Shown: positions 1 through 8,973 of the stretch, in pieces
Layout: each line of letters opens with the position of its first letter
How positions within the stretch are numbered: position 1 is the stretch's first letter
DNA from: MED-G20 sp038108155
GTDB lineage: Bacteria > Bacteroidota > Bacteroidia > Flavobacteriales_D > Parvicellaceae
Length of the DNA: 64,000 bases
Assembly: GCA_038108155.1 (NCBI GenBank)
Contig: JAYNHP010000005.1
Location: 1-64,000, forward strand
Reading direction: 5' to 3'
Notes under the pieces: generated by a model
Database searches by the model: none
What the model was told of the DNA's origin: nothing
What the model saw: the letters and a program-made list of their open reading frames with translations, nothing else
Program-made: the position numbers and the translations under genes

Positions 1-1116
1 TCTGTTTCTACTGTCAATTATTCAGATGTTTACAACGACTTCTTTCATAAAATGGATATATATACCCCCGATGGAGATACTGTGACTAATAGACCAGTAA
101 TTTTATACATGCATGGTGGAGCATTTTATGCGGGAGAAAAAGGATCGGTAGATTGTGTAGATTTTTGTACTTCTTACGCTAAAAAAGGTTATGTTGCGAT
201 TTCAGCTAATTACAGATTGGCCCCCAATGCATTGACATTTGCTTTTTACCAAGACATTCAATACATAACTGTTTTACAAGCAGTAGCAGATATTAAAGCT
301 GCAGTGAGGTATTTGAGAAAAGATCATGCTAATGGCAATACTTTGGGGATACACCCTGACGGTATCTTTTTGGGAGGTTACTCAGCAGGAGCTGTCTTGT
401 CTATTCATTTGTCTTACTTGGATTCCATTAGTGATTTGCCTACTTCACCACTAGATGTTCAAGCGCTTGTTTCCAATATTGGAGGAACATTAGATGGAGA
501 TGCTGGAAATGATGGTTATTCTTCAGAAATTGGTGGGATTGTAAGTTTTGCAGGTGCCATAAACGATTTGGCTTGGGTAGATTCTACAGATGATCCAATT
601 GTTTTTATTCATGGAACAGATGACAATGTAGTAAATTTTAATTGTGGCCCTGGACTAGGACAAGCAACAGTACTAAACCTTTGTGGAATGAATGCAATGA
701 AACCAGCCCTTGACAACGCGGGAATACTTAACGACACTATGGTTTATATAAATGGTGGACACGGCTGGGCAGGTTCAGGACACGCAAACCCTTTATTTAC
801 TCAAGCCGTAGATTTTTCTACAAATTTTCTATATCCATTACTTCCATGTAACAATAGTTCTGTATCCATTACCGAAAAAGAAGATTTTGTAAAACAATAC
901 CCAAATCCAGCAAATGATATAGTACATTATTCTTCAAGCAAAATGATTGAAGAAATTGTTATTTTCAACCAAATTGGTCAGATTAAAAACAAAATAATAG
1001 TAAATAACAATGACTACGATCTAGCTTTAAGAGATTATGAAAGAGGTATTTATTATGTAAGGCTTGTATTAGACGATTCAAGCACTTTTTTAAAGAAACT
1101 TTTAATATCTAAATAA
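1..1116 (+). CDS. Secreted alpha/beta hydrolase (esterase/lipase-like) with T9SS sorting domain, 5'-truncated
   Basis: The reading frame is open from base 1, so the gene starts before the window; the ATG at 52 is internal to a continuous coding frame. The protein has the hormone-sensitive-lipase/carboxylesterase layout: an oxyanion-hole HGGAFYAG segment, the nucleophile elbow GGYSAG, an acidic region around HGTDD, and a late GGHGWAGSGH carrying the likely catalytic His. The last ~75 residues begin at KQYPNPAND and resemble a type A T9SS C-terminal sorting domain, ending in a basic tail. I infer export across the outer membrane. The substrate is unknown. A second T9SS alpha/beta hydrolase lies just downstream on the other strand but is of a different subfamily. 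Confidence 0.85.
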   Translation, partial: SVSTVNYSDVYNDFFHKMDIYTPDGDTVTNRPVILYMHGGAFYAGEKGSVDCVDFCTSYAKKGYVAISANYRLAPNALTFAFYQDIQYITVLQAVADIKAAVRYLRKDHANGNTLGIHPDGIFLGGYSAGAVLSIHLSYLDSISDLPTSPLDVQALVSNIGGTLDGDAGNDGYSSEIGGIVSFAGAINDLAWVDSTDDPIVFIHGTDDNVVNFNCGPGLGQATVLNLCGMNAMKPALDNAGILNDTMVYINGGHGWAGSGHANPLFTQAVDFSTNFLYPLLPCNNSSVSITEKEDFVKQYPNPANDIVHYSSSKMIEEIVIFNQIGQIKNKIIVNNNDYDLALRDYERGIYYVRLVLDDSSTFLKKLLISK

Positions 1117-1574
1117 CCCCAAAATTATAGTTAATAAATTGATTTAATAGTAGTTTAAGTGGTGAAAAAGTAAAGTCAAGAAAAAACCGCTATGCACAGT
1201 TAAGTATATATCATAGCACAACTACTTAGATTGAAAAATAAAACTTTCAATGCAATTCATCAAACTACGACTGTCAATTAAATCTCTTGGACATAGTCTT
1301 ATGTTTAATATTTCGAATTAGTATTCATGAGATTTAGACCAAAATCTTGCAAATCCTTGCAGAGTTTCTAAATGACTACAAAGAACTTGACGTAAATGGT
1401 AGTATGGAACTTAGAATAAAGTTTAAAAAACTTGACTTAGTTAAGAAAAAGTTGACTGTCCACAATGTCCTAACTGTCTACACTGTTTTAAATAGACACT
1501 ATTTTGAAAACTGTCCATTGACTAAAAATCATCAAAATTAGGTGCAAAGTGTGAGTTTGACCTTTCATCTGCAA
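1117..1574. other. Intergenic stretch with no supported gene
   Basis: About 460 AT-rich bases lie between the first hydrolase gene and the terminator of tRNA-Ala. A 64-codon frame at 1347-1541 opens with TTG and has no family resemblance. Its sequence is dominated by short repeats of an actgtc/tacac kind, so I do not call it a gene. I see no tRNA, clear terminator or mobile-element end here. Confidence 0.5.
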
Positions 1575-1598
1575 AGAAAAAAGCCCCAAAAAAGGGGC
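1575..1598 (-). terminator. Rho-independent terminator of tRNA-Ala
   Basis: On the minus strand the sequence downstream of the tRNA folds as GCCCC, a T-rich loop, GGGGC, followed by a run of six T. The stem arms lie at 1594-1598 and 1583-1587 and the T tract at 1577-1582. It sits 15 bases past the tRNA 3' end, as expected for an intrinsic terminator. Confidence 0.8.
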
Positions 1599-1612
1599 GG
1601 TTAACTGAGTTG

Positions 1613-1686
1613 TGGAGAAGAAGGGATTCGAACCCTCGACCTCTTGACTGCCAGTCAAGCGCTCTAGCCAACTGAGCTACATCCCC
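1613..1686 (-). tRNA. tRNA-Ala(GGC)
   Basis: A full cloverleaf can be folded on the minus strand. The anticodon stem CTTGA/TCAAG encloses loop CTGGCAG, giving anticodon GGC (plus-strand 1650-1652). The T arm has the TTCGAAT loop and the D arm is GCTC/GAGC. The acceptor carries a G3:U70 pair, the alanine identity element, and the discriminator is A. Position 6:67 is a U:U mismatch, which is slightly unusual. CCA is not encoded. It lies between two secreted hydrolase genes and has its own terminator. Confidence 0.95.
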
Positions 1687-1717
1687 AATTTATCACGAAA
1701 ATAATTAATTAAATCAA

Positions 1718-3157
1718 TTACAGCTTGGTAATGATTGTATTTCGATAGACTTTGTCGCCTTTTACTTTTACCATGTACATCCCCTTAGACCAATTAAAAG
1801 TTGGTAATTTTATGCTTTGTAGATTATTTTCTTGGAACATTAATTTACCATCTAAACTATAAATGGCCAAATAAACTTTTTCATCAAACTCTAGGTTTAA
1901 TTCGTTTTTGAATGGGTTGGGATAAGCATTATAAGAACTTAAATTTGGACTAATTACAGACGCAATATTGCACGGGGTTTTAAGGGTTTGGAACCAATTA
2001 AAAGCTGAAGATAAAGCAGGCAAAATACATCCCCCATGGTCATTATTTCCCATGTTTATTGCTTGCACATCCAAAGCTCCATTATTATTCATAGTGCTTT
2101 CTGCATTTAGAGCATTGGTATATGCAATCTGTTCATCAGCTGTACAATAATACATTCTTAAGGGATTTAAAGGTAGCCAGTCGTAGTTATCATTATCAAT
2201 AAGAGCCCTCCACCAAGGGTGGTTCTTATTAACTGAATCATTTATAAAATTATTCAAACAAGTATCTCTAATTAATAAATTCATCTGATTTGGAATAAGA
2301 CTATTTAATAAACCCATATCTAATGTAGTGTTGTTTCCACTAAAAAAAGGAGGAACTATTGTGTCGAATGGCGAATAAAGTACATCTGACCAAGAATTAA
2401 ATATATTTCCGTAAGCCAATTGGTAAGATGCAAGAAGATAAACTATATATCCTGGATTAGAATAAGGAGTTGGTGATATTATAGTGTCAGCCATTATTCC
2501 TGAAAGATCATAAGGGCCAGAGCAAGGAGCAGAAGCTATAATATTAAACTCAGACTGAAGATTTTTATCTTTTATAAATTTGGTTGTAGCCATACATGCA
2601 TGACCTCCTTGAGAATAGCCTGTTAGAAAAAGCTCATTATTATCTATATAATTTGTTGTGCCTAAATATTCTCTAGCTGCTCTTACCATGTCTATTGAAG
2701 CAGTCGCCTCACTATGGGCATGAACATAAGGATGGAATCCTGGACTGTCCCCCATACCAATATAATCTGGCATACAAACAAAATACCCACCAGCAGAAAA
2801 AACCTTTCCAATGAGTGCCTCAGGATTATTATAGGATGGAACATCGTTTTTTCTTAAAGTAGTTCCGTGGTTATATACTGCAATTGGAAAATCGCTGCAA
2901 CTTGTATTTTTAGGAACCATAAATGCCCCGGTAGCGATAACTGGTAAACTATCTGTATTTACCGTATTGTAGGTCATCTTATACATGTCAACATCGTAAT
3001 TCAAATTCAGTCCTGTAGCACCACTTAATATGGTTGAGGATGAAGAATTTAAGAAATTACAAGAAACTAAATATTGACCTCTCACTTGAAAATTAAGCAA
3101 TAGCATGACAAACAAGAGCTTAAAGTAATTAATCAATTTTTTTAGTTTTTTATGCAC
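1718..3157 (-). CDS. Secreted alpha/beta hydrolase (secretory-lipase-like) with T9SS sorting domain
   Basis: This 479-residue protein starts with a charged then hydrophobic leader (about residues 1-28, ending near VRGQ), a signal peptide. The core has the nucleophile elbow GYSQGGHA, a likely acid residue in YYCTADEQ and a late NNDHGG carrying the likely catalytic His, which matches secretory lipase/acyl-hydrolase families. The C-terminal ~75 residues begin NAYPNPFKNE and end in a basic strand, typical of a type A T9SS domain. I infer a cell-surface or released esterase acting on acyl esters; the true substrate is not evident. It ends 31 bp past the tRNA-Ala gene and reads into it on the same strand. 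Confidence 0.88.
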   Translation of the reverse strand: MHKKLKKLINYFKLLFVMLLLNFQVRGQYLVSCNFLNSSSSTILSGATGLNLNYDVDMYKMTYNTVNTDSLPVIATGAFMVPKNTSCSDFPIAVYNHGTTLRKNDVPSYNNPEALIGKVFSAGGYFVCMPDYIGMGDSPGFHPYVHAHSEATASIDMVRAAREYLGTTNYIDNNELFLTGYSQGGHACMATTKFIKDKNLQSEFNIIASAPCSGPYDLSGIMADTIISPTPYSNPGYIVYLLASYQLAYGNIFNSWSDVLYSPFDTIVPPFFSGNNTTLDMGLLNSLIPNQMNLLIRDTCLNNFINDSVNKNHPWWRALIDNDNYDWLPLNPLRMYYCTADEQIAYTNALNAESTMNNNGALDVQAINMGNNDHGGCILPALSSAFNWFQTLKTPCNIASVISPNLSSYNAYPNPFKNELNLEFDEKVYLAIYSLDGKLMFQENNLQSIKLPTFNWSKGMYMVKVKGDKVYRNTIITKL

Positions 3158-3279
3158 TTCCAGATAAAGTCCAAAGATAAATCAGAACTAAACCAATGAT
3201 AAATGAAAAAAAAGGGGCCAAAAACATACATTAATATAGTACATTTAAATATACACACTATATATGTTTGAAAAAAATT

Positions 3280-3326
3280 ATGAATAAAAATAAAATGAGT
3301 TACAACATATTGAATTGTAACTCATT
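3280..3326 (-). terminator. Intrinsic terminator downstream of tRNA(CAT)
   Basis: A perfect 12-bp inverted repeat, arms 3294-3305 and 3315-3326 with a 9-base loop, is followed on the minus strand by a T-rich stretch. It lies 11 bases beyond the tRNA 3' end. The stem is AT-rich but uninterrupted, so it is a good candidate terminator for the tRNA transcript. Confidence 0.7.
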
Positions 3327-3337
3327 ATCAGACAATG

Positions 3338-3411
3338 TGGGCCCAGAAGGGCTCGAACCTTCGACCCCCTGATTATGAGTCAGGTGCTCTAACCAACTGA
3401 GCTATGGGCCC
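3338..3411 (-). tRNA. tRNA with CAT anticodon (elongator Met, or Ile2)
   Basis: The minus strand folds into a cloverleaf with a perfectly paired seven-base acceptor stem (GGGCCCA/TGGGCCC), an anticodon stem CCTGA/TCAGG and loop CTCATAA, giving anticodon CAT. The intact first acceptor pair and the absence of three consecutive G:C pairs in the anticodon stem exclude initiator tRNA. The body resembles elongator tRNA-Met, but a tRNA-Ile2 read after lysidine modification of the anticodon C cannot be excluded by eye. CCA is not encoded. It sits 75 bases downstream of a co-directional TonB-dependent receptor gene. Confidence 0.92.
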
Positions 3412-3486
3412 AAATTTGGCATTAAACCAAATTGGTTGTCAAATTTGCAAAAAAAAATCTAATAACTTTAAAGTAAGGCCAATAAT

Positions 3487-5421
3487 TTACTCTAGTCTCC
3501 AGCTTATTCCTCCCATTAACCATCTTCCTGGCATTTTGGCACCTAATATATTCTGGTATTCTTTATCCAATAAATTAAGTATCTGAAGATTTAAAGAATG
3601 TTTATTATCCAATAACCCATAACCAACTCTTGCATTTAAAAGTCCATAACTACTCTCTAAATTACTAGATATGGATTCTGCAGCTTGAGCAGTTCTTTCT
3701 TTGTACAACCCAGAAATGGAGAATTGGAAAGAGTTGTAATTTAAAATTAGCTGAGCATTAAGAAGGTGCTTTGCAAAGCTTGATAAATAAATTCCTAGAG
3801 TGTCGTTGGTAATATCGGTAAAAGTATATCCTATTTGCCAATTTAAAGTGCTGTTCTCTGAAATAAGAAATTTAGAATTTAACTCTAGCTCAAGCCCATT
3901 GACATTTACCTCCTTAATATTTTTTGCAAATGTATAGTTTGCCCCAGGAACTAAAACGCCTATATCACTATCTATATCACTTTCATTAGTCAAAATATAA
4001 TCTATAATATTACTAGACTGTCTGCTAAAAATAGTTGCTTTAAATAAAGTATTTTTAAATGGGGAATAGTTAATTCCTATTTCTTCCGACCAGCCTCTCT
4101 CTGCAATTAAATTTGGATTTCCTAATCGGATATAAGTCTTTAAAGCAATATTATTATTATATCTTTCTGTATAATCTGCTGCTCTAATACTTCTACCTGC
4201 TGAAGCTCTTAATGCCAAATTAGGTAAATTATAGGCAGCATTTATTTGAGGACAAAATTCAAAGCCATAATTTTCATCGTAATCTTCTCTAGCGATAGTA
4301 GTTAAAACTAGATTATTTGACTTGTAAACCCCCATTAAGTAAGCTCCAAAATGATAATCGCTGTGGTTTCCCCTATCGTTACTTTCAATTTTCCTTAAGT
4401 CAGCCTGAATTCCAGATTTAAATATTAATTTCTCATTAATTTCATTTGAATTATTTACTGTGAAATTTAAATAATCCATTGTATGAATATTAGGATCTGA
4501 AGTTGGAGTGTAAAGAAATTCATCTGAAGACCTTTTGTAGCTAGCGTTAATATCCAATAAAGAACCTGTCGAAGTTTTTCTCTGAAGCTGAATTCTGTTA
4601 AACCAGTTAGACGTCATTTCTGTAGATTTGTCTGACAGGTAAGAAGTATAAAAATATCTTGCATTGAAATCACTAGAGAGAATAGAAGATCTAACTTTTA
4701 ATTCCCATAAATTATTAATTTTAAATCCTGCTGAAAGACTTATATTTTTAATATCGAAATAATTTCTGTAACCCTCCAATGTTGTTGAGTCGTTAACTGC
4801 AACTGGTAAAATACTATCTCCGATAGAGTGATTTATTGATGCCCCTAAGCCAACATAAAATTTATTAGATTTATGAAAAACACTTGCTGTAGAGCTTACT
4901 AAATTATTATCTCCATAGTTGATGTTCCCAGAAGATGTAGTTCCATTTTTTAAAGAGTCGAACCCTTTGGTAATAACATTAATTACCCCCCCAACAGCAT
5001 CAGGTCCATACATAGAAGCTCCTGCCCCTTTTAATATTTCAATTCTCTCAATTTCCATATTTGAAACTGGAACATAGCAATTAAAATGGCCAGTCAAAGG
5101 ATCGTTTATTTTCATGCCATCAATTAAAACCAAAACCTGAGAAAAAGTAGAACCTCTCATTACAATATCTCCTTGCACACCAAATCCTCCACGAGACTGA
5201 ACCTCAACACCACAAACAGTTTGTAACAATTCGTAAAAAGTAGTAGCTGGAAGTTGTTGAATTTGTTCTTTGGTCAAAATACTGATACTTCTACCTGTTT
5301 CGCTGGCTTTTAAAGGAATTCTTGTGGTTTGTACTAGCAAAGTGTCTAGACTAAAGCTTTGCTGAGCACTTGGCTTAATAACTAACGAAAGGAAAATGGC
5401 AATGCTTAAAAAATATTTCAA
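3487..5421 (-). CDS. TonB-dependent outer-membrane receptor (BtuB/siderophore-receptor class)
   Basis: The 644-residue protein has a signal peptide (about 1-20, ending SAQ) and a TonB-box-like stretch near DTLLVQTTR. A plug domain follows (ILTKEQIQQLPA to GGVINVITKG) with the classic LIDGMKINDP and IEILKGAGASMYGPDAVGG motifs. The remainder is a 22-strand-type barrel with aromatic strand ends, finishing in the terminal motif ISWRLE. It lacks the SusC N-terminal carboxypeptidase-regulatory-like domain, so it is a classic small-ligand receptor for cobalamin, haem or a siderophore; the ligand cannot be told. The only sensible start is TTG at 5421, since no in-frame ATG precedes the signal peptide. 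It is divergent from the HAD gene. Confidence 0.88.
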   Translation of the reverse strand: MKYFLSIAIFLSLVIKPSAQQSFSLDTLLVQTTRIPLKASETGRSISILTKEQIQQLPATTFYELLQTVCGVEVQSRGGFGVQGDIVMRGSTFSQVLVLIDGMKINDPLTGHFNCYVPVSNMEIERIEILKGAGASMYGPDAVGGVINVITKGFDSLKNGTTSSGNINYGDNNLVSSTASVFHKSNKFYVGLGASINHSIGDSILPVAVNDSTTLEGYRNYFDIKNISLSAGFKINNLWELKVRSSILSSDFNARYFYTSYLSDKSTEMTSNWFNRIQLQRKTSTGSLLDINASYKRSSDEFLYTPTSDPNIHTMDYLNFTVNNSNEINEKLIFKSGIQADLRKIESNDRGNHSDYHFGAYLMGVYKSNNLVLTTIAREDYDENYGFEFCPQINAAYNLPNLALRASAGRSIRAADYTERYNNNIALKTYIRLGNPNLIAERGWSEEIGINYSPFKNTLFKATIFSRQSSNIIDYILTNESDIDSDIGVLVPGANYTFAKNIKEVNVNGLELELNSKFLISENSTLNWQIGYTFTDITNDTLGIYLSSFAKHLLNAQLILNYNSFQFSISGLYKERTAQAAESISSNLESSYGLLNARVGYGLLDNKHSLNLQILNLLDKEYQNILGAKMPGRWLMGGISWRLE

Positions 5422-5494
5422 AATGAATAAATGTTTAATTTTCTTTAATATATCTAAATTCGAGACAATTTTAATAATTTGTTTTGATTAATTA

Positions 5495-6142
5495 ATGTTA
5501 ATGAATGAAATTAAAAATATAATATTTGACTTAGGAGGTGTGATTTTAAACTTGGATTACATTAAAACAGAAAATGAGTTTAAAAAAATTGGTGTTTTAC
5601 ATTTTAAAGAATTATACAATCAAAAAAAACAAACGGTTCTTTTTGATGATTTTGAAAAAGGAAAAATAACGCCAGAAGATTTCATTTCTTCTTTTAAAGA
5701 ATCTGAAAATTTAAAAATAAAAGAAATCGATTTTATCAATGCTTGGAATGCAATGCTTTTAGAAATTCCTGTTGAAAAACTAGAGTTTATTGAAAATCTA
5801 AAAAAAAATTATAAAATTTTTTTATTGAGCAATACTAATGAAATACACATTAAAAAATTTGAAAACGATTTGAGAAAGAAAAATATGCTAAAGCAGTTCT
5901 ATAAATGCTTTGATAAAATATATTATTCTTCAAGAATGGGAAAAAGAAAACCTGATGAAAATTGTTTTACTCAAGTCTTAGAAGATAATGAATTAAGTGC
6001 TGAAAACACCTTATTTATTGATGACTCAATTCAGCATATTGAAGGTGCTAAAAAAACAGGAATTAAAACCTTTCATTTAGAAAACAATAAATCTATACTA
6101 GATCTTGTTCCTGACATAATTCAATCAAAACTCCGCCGGTAG
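5495..6142 (+). CDS. HAD-superfamily hydrolase (HAD-IA, YihX-like phosphatase)
   Basis: At 215 residues it matches subfamily IA HAD phosphatases. Motif I is FDLGGVILNLD with nucleophile Asp12; the usual DxD second Asp is replaced by Gly, as in YihX-type proteins. Motif II is LLSNTNE, motif III the Lys in GKRKPD, and motif IV FIDDS. The helical cap lies between motif I and II. The likely reaction is dephosphorylation of a small phosphometabolite; the substrate is unknown. Its 3' end overlaps the converging methylmalonyl-CoA epimerase gene by 50 bp. An alternative ATG two codons in (5501) is equally plausible. Confidence 0.85.
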   Translation: MLMNEIKNIIFDLGGVILNLDYIKTENEFKKIGVLHFKELYNQKKQTVLFDDFEKGKITPEDFISSFKESENLKIKEIDFINAWNAMLLEIPVEKLEFIENLKKNYKIFLLSNTNEIHIKKFENDLRKKNMLKQFYKCFDKIYYSSRMGKRKPDENCFTQVLEDNELSAENTLFIDDSIQHIEGAKKTGIKTFHLENNKSILDLVPDIIQSKLRR

Positions 6143-6500
6143 ACTTAGGGTGAAGAAAACAAATAAGTTTATTATCTGCCCCTTGCTTAATATCTCCAAT
6201 AGCTTCAAACCCCAAATTAACAAGCCTTGCTAACTCCGAATGAATATTGTCTACATGTAGTGCTAAATGATGCATGCCTTGCCCTTTTTTGGTAATAAAC
6301 TTTTTAATTGGGCTATCTTCCTTTGTTGATTCTAGTAACTCAATTTTAGATTCTCCTAGCTTATAAAAGTAAGTTTTTACTCCCTCAGATTCAACCAATT
6401 CGGATTTATAGCATGTTTTACCAAGTAGTTTTTCAAAAATTTCATTGCTTTTTTCAGGACTTTCTACAGCAATTCCAATATGTTCTATTTTTTTTATCAT
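6093..6500 (-). CDS. mce: Methylmalonyl-CoA epimerase (VOC fold)
   Basis: This 135-residue protein has the two-module VOC metal fold. Metal-binding positions are visible in EHIGIAV, GMHHLALHV and the C-terminal VLIELCQ, as in methylmalonyl-CoA epimerase. It interconverts (2R)- and (2S)-methylmalonyl-CoA in the propionyl-CoA/succinyl-CoA route in the cytoplasm. No mutase or carboxylase subunit is next to it, which is common in Flavobacteria. The 3' end overlaps the converging HAD gene by 50 bp, so the C-terminal codons of each are antisense to the other. Confidence 0.92.
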   Translation of the reverse strand: MIKKIEHIGIAVESPEKSNEIFEKLLGKTCYKSELVESEGVKTYFYKLGESKIELLESTKEDSPIKKFITKKGQGMHHLALHVDNIHSELARLVNLGFEAIGDIKQGADNKLICFLHPKSTGGVLIELCQEQDLV

Positions 6501-6654
6501 CGTTTCTAATTTATGAATTTAAGACCACTTACTGAATATAAAAAATAGATATAATTGAAAATATTATTTTAAGAACGCTTCTTTTGTAAATAAACTTTTG
6601 AAAACTCTGTAAATAGCAGTATTTTCACCAAACTTTAATTTTAATTTGCACTTT

Positions 6655-6834
6655 ATGTTTGGGATTTTTAAAAAAAAATCAGAAAAAGATACTTTATTGA
6701 AAAAGTACAACGCCTTAACAGAAGAAGCTTATAAGTTATCCCACTCTAACCGATCAGCAAGCGACCAAAAAACTAAAGAAGCCAATGATATTCTAGATAG
6801 AATAAAAGTATTGGAGTCGGAAGAAAATAAATAA
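6655..6834 (+). CDS. Small Lacal_2735-family protein
   Basis: This 59-residue, highly charged protein starts MFGIFKKKSEKD and contains the SNRSASDQKTKEA segment typical of the flavobacterial Lacal_2735 family. It is predicted to be mostly helical. Function is unknown. I chose ATG 6655 rather than the in-frame TTG at 6646, because family members begin with MFG. It lies 39 bp upstream of the RNase R gene on the same strand and may be co-transcribed with it. Confidence 0.75.
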   Translation: MFGIFKKKSEKDTLLKKYNALTEEAYKLSHSNRSASDQKTKEANDILDRIKVLESEENK

Positions 6835-6873
6835 GTTTTTTTCCTAAGAGTGTTTTTAAATTTATAATTTCTT

Positions 6874-8973
6874 ATGAAAGATCGTGAGCTTGCAGAAAGC
6901 ATACTAAAAGTTTCTAGAAAACATCCTGAATATAGTTACAATTACAAGCAAATAGCTGCTGTATTAGGAGTTAAAGATGCATTTATAAGAAAGAGAATTG
7001 TAACCCTTTTGAAACAGCTTGCTAAAAATGGAGTTTTAAAGGAAATAGAACGAGGAAAATACCAAATAAAAGAAGGAAGTAAGGAGCTGATTGGTCATAT
7101 ACAGACAGTAAGTAAAGGTGGCGGATATTTTATGTCCTCAAAGATTGAAAAAGATATTTATATACATCCATCCAATCTTAAAAATGCTCTCAACGGAGAT
7201 AAAGTTCTTATTAAAAGTAGTTTTTATAAAGGAAAAGAAGAAGGAAGAATTCTTAAAATAATTGAACGCGTAAAAAAAGAATATATTGGTGTTATTGAGA
7301 TTTCTGAAAAATTTTGCTTTTTCATCCCTGATGACAGAATGGTGAAAACACATTTTTTTATTGAAAAAAAACATATCAATAAAGCAAAAAATGGACAAAA
7401 AGTAAAAGTTAAATTTCTTTCATGGCCTAAAAATGCAAAAAGTCCTCAAGGTGCAGTAACAGAAATTATAGGAAATCCTGGAGAAATAAATGTTGAAATG
7501 AATTCTATTCTTTCTGAATTTGGATTTCCAACTAAATTCCCAAATACTGTAATAAAAGATTTAGATTCTATTCCCAACCCAAATTATGATAAAGAGGCGA
7601 AAAAGAGAAGAGATTTTAGAAAAGTAACTACTCTAACTATTGACCCTGTTGATGCGAAAGATTTTGATGATGCATTGAGTTTCAAAGAGCTAGATGATGA
7701 AATAACTGAAATAGGTGTGCATATTGCAGATGTAGGGCATTTTGTAAAAGAAAAATCTATTATTGACAATGAAGCTTTTCAAAGAGGAAACAGCGTTTAT
7801 TTAGTGGATAGAGTAATTCCAATGCTCCCTGAAAAACTAAGTAATGTACTATGTTCTTTAAGGCCAAAAGAAGATAAATTAACATTTTCGGTAGTATTTA
7901 AAATCAATAAAGAAGGCAAGATTTTAGACACCTGGTTTGGCAAAACAGTTATTCACTCTAACCATAGATTCACCTATGAAGAAGTACAAGAAATTATTGA
8001 AGGCAAAAAAAATACTTTTTCCAAAGAGATAAATGTTCTAAACACCTTGGCTAAAAAAATTCGTTCCAAAAGACTAGATAGTGGAGCACTTAATATTGAA
8101 AGTTCTGAAGTTAAATTTCAACTTGATGACAAAGGCACCCCAATTGGAACCTATGTAAAAGTTTCCAAAGAAGCCCATCAGCTAATAGAAGAGTTTATGC
8201 TTCTTGCAAATAAATATGTTGCGATAAAAATGGGCAAACCAGCAAAAAACAAACTTGTTTCTCCATTTATTTATAGAGTTCATGATGATCCAAATGAAGA
8301 AAAACTCAATGATTTAAAAATATATTTGAAGTCAATGGGGTATGAAATAATAAGAAAGAAAAATAAACCTATTTCTTTTTCTTTAAATGAAGTGATGCAA
8401 AAAGCAAAAGAAAGAAAAGAACTTCAGTTAATATCTCCAATGGTGATTAGATCAATGTCCAAGGCTGTTTATAGCCCTGATAATATAGGACATTATGGTT
8501 TGGCATTTCAATATTACACCCATTTTACCTCTCCAATAAGAAGATATGCAGATTTAATTGTACACAGAAAGTTAATTAAATCTATAGAAGAGAAAAATAC
8601 CCACAGTAAAGATCAATTAGAACATACTTGTAACCATATTTCTAAAATGGAAAAACAGGCAGTTGATGCAGAAAGAGCATCGATAAAATATATGCAAGTA
8701 GTATTTTTAAAAGAGCGTATAGGTCAACAATTTACAGGAATGATATCTGGCCTAACAGATTGGGGGATTTATGTTGAACTCCATGAAAATAAGTGTGAGG
8801 GCATGATTCCTTTAAACTCCATGAAAGACGATCAGTATTTTTACGATCCTGAAAAAAAATCCACTACAGGCTATAAAACTCGAAAAACTTATAAAATGGG
8901 GCAAGAAGTAAAAATAATTGTCAAAAAAGCAGATTTACATAAAAGACAAATAGACTTTAAAATTATCCACTAG
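6874..8973 (+). CDS. rnr: Ribonuclease R
   Basis: The 699-residue enzyme has an N-terminal winged-helix-like segment (about 1-65), cold-shock/OB domains (about 70-200), the RNB catalytic domain and a C-terminal S1 domain (about 615-699). The Mg-binding acidic cluster is in TIDPVDAKDFDDALS, Asp257, Asp263, Asp265 and Asp266. It is a processive 3'-5' exoribonuclease that degrades structured RNA in the cytoplasm. Length is usual for Bacteroidota RNase R. The stop overlaps the converging protease gene by 4 bp. Confidence 0.96.
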   Translation: MKDRELAESILKVSRKHPEYSYNYKQIAAVLGVKDAFIRKRIVTLLKQLAKNGVLKEIERGKYQIKEGSKELIGHIQTVSKGGGYFMSSKIEKDIYIHPSNLKNALNGDKVLIKSSFYKGKEEGRILKIIERVKKEYIGVIEISEKFCFFIPDDRMVKTHFFIEKKHINKAKNGQKVKVKFLSWPKNAKSPQGAVTEIIGNPGEINVEMNSILSEFGFPTKFPNTVIKDLDSIPNPNYDKEAKKRRDFRKVTTLTIDPVDAKDFDDALSFKELDDEITEIGVHIADVGHFVKEKSIIDNEAFQRGNSVYLVDRVIPMLPEKLSNVLCSLRPKEDKLTFSVVFKINKEGKILDTWFGKTVIHSNHRFTYEEVQEIIEGKKNTFSKEINVLNTLAKKIRSKRLDSGALNIESSEVKFQLDDKGTPIGTYVKVSKEAHQLIEEFMLLANKYVAIKMGKPAKNKLVSPFIYRVHDDPNEEKLNDLKIYLKSMGYEIIRKKNKPISFSLNEVMQKAKERKELQLISPMVIRSMSKAVYSPDNIGHYGLAFQYYTHFTSPIRRYADLIVHRKLIKSIEEKNTHSKDQLEHTCNHISKMEKQAVDAERASIKYMQVVFLKERIGQQFTGMISGLTDWGIYVELHENKCEGMIPLNSMKDDQYFYDPEKKSTTGYKTRKTYKMGQEVKIIVKKADLHKRQIDFKIIH

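Noticed and set aside
1347..1541. 64-codon open frame starting with TTG
   Set aside because: No family resemblance, non-ATG start, biased by short tandem-like sequence; likely chance in AT-rich DNA.
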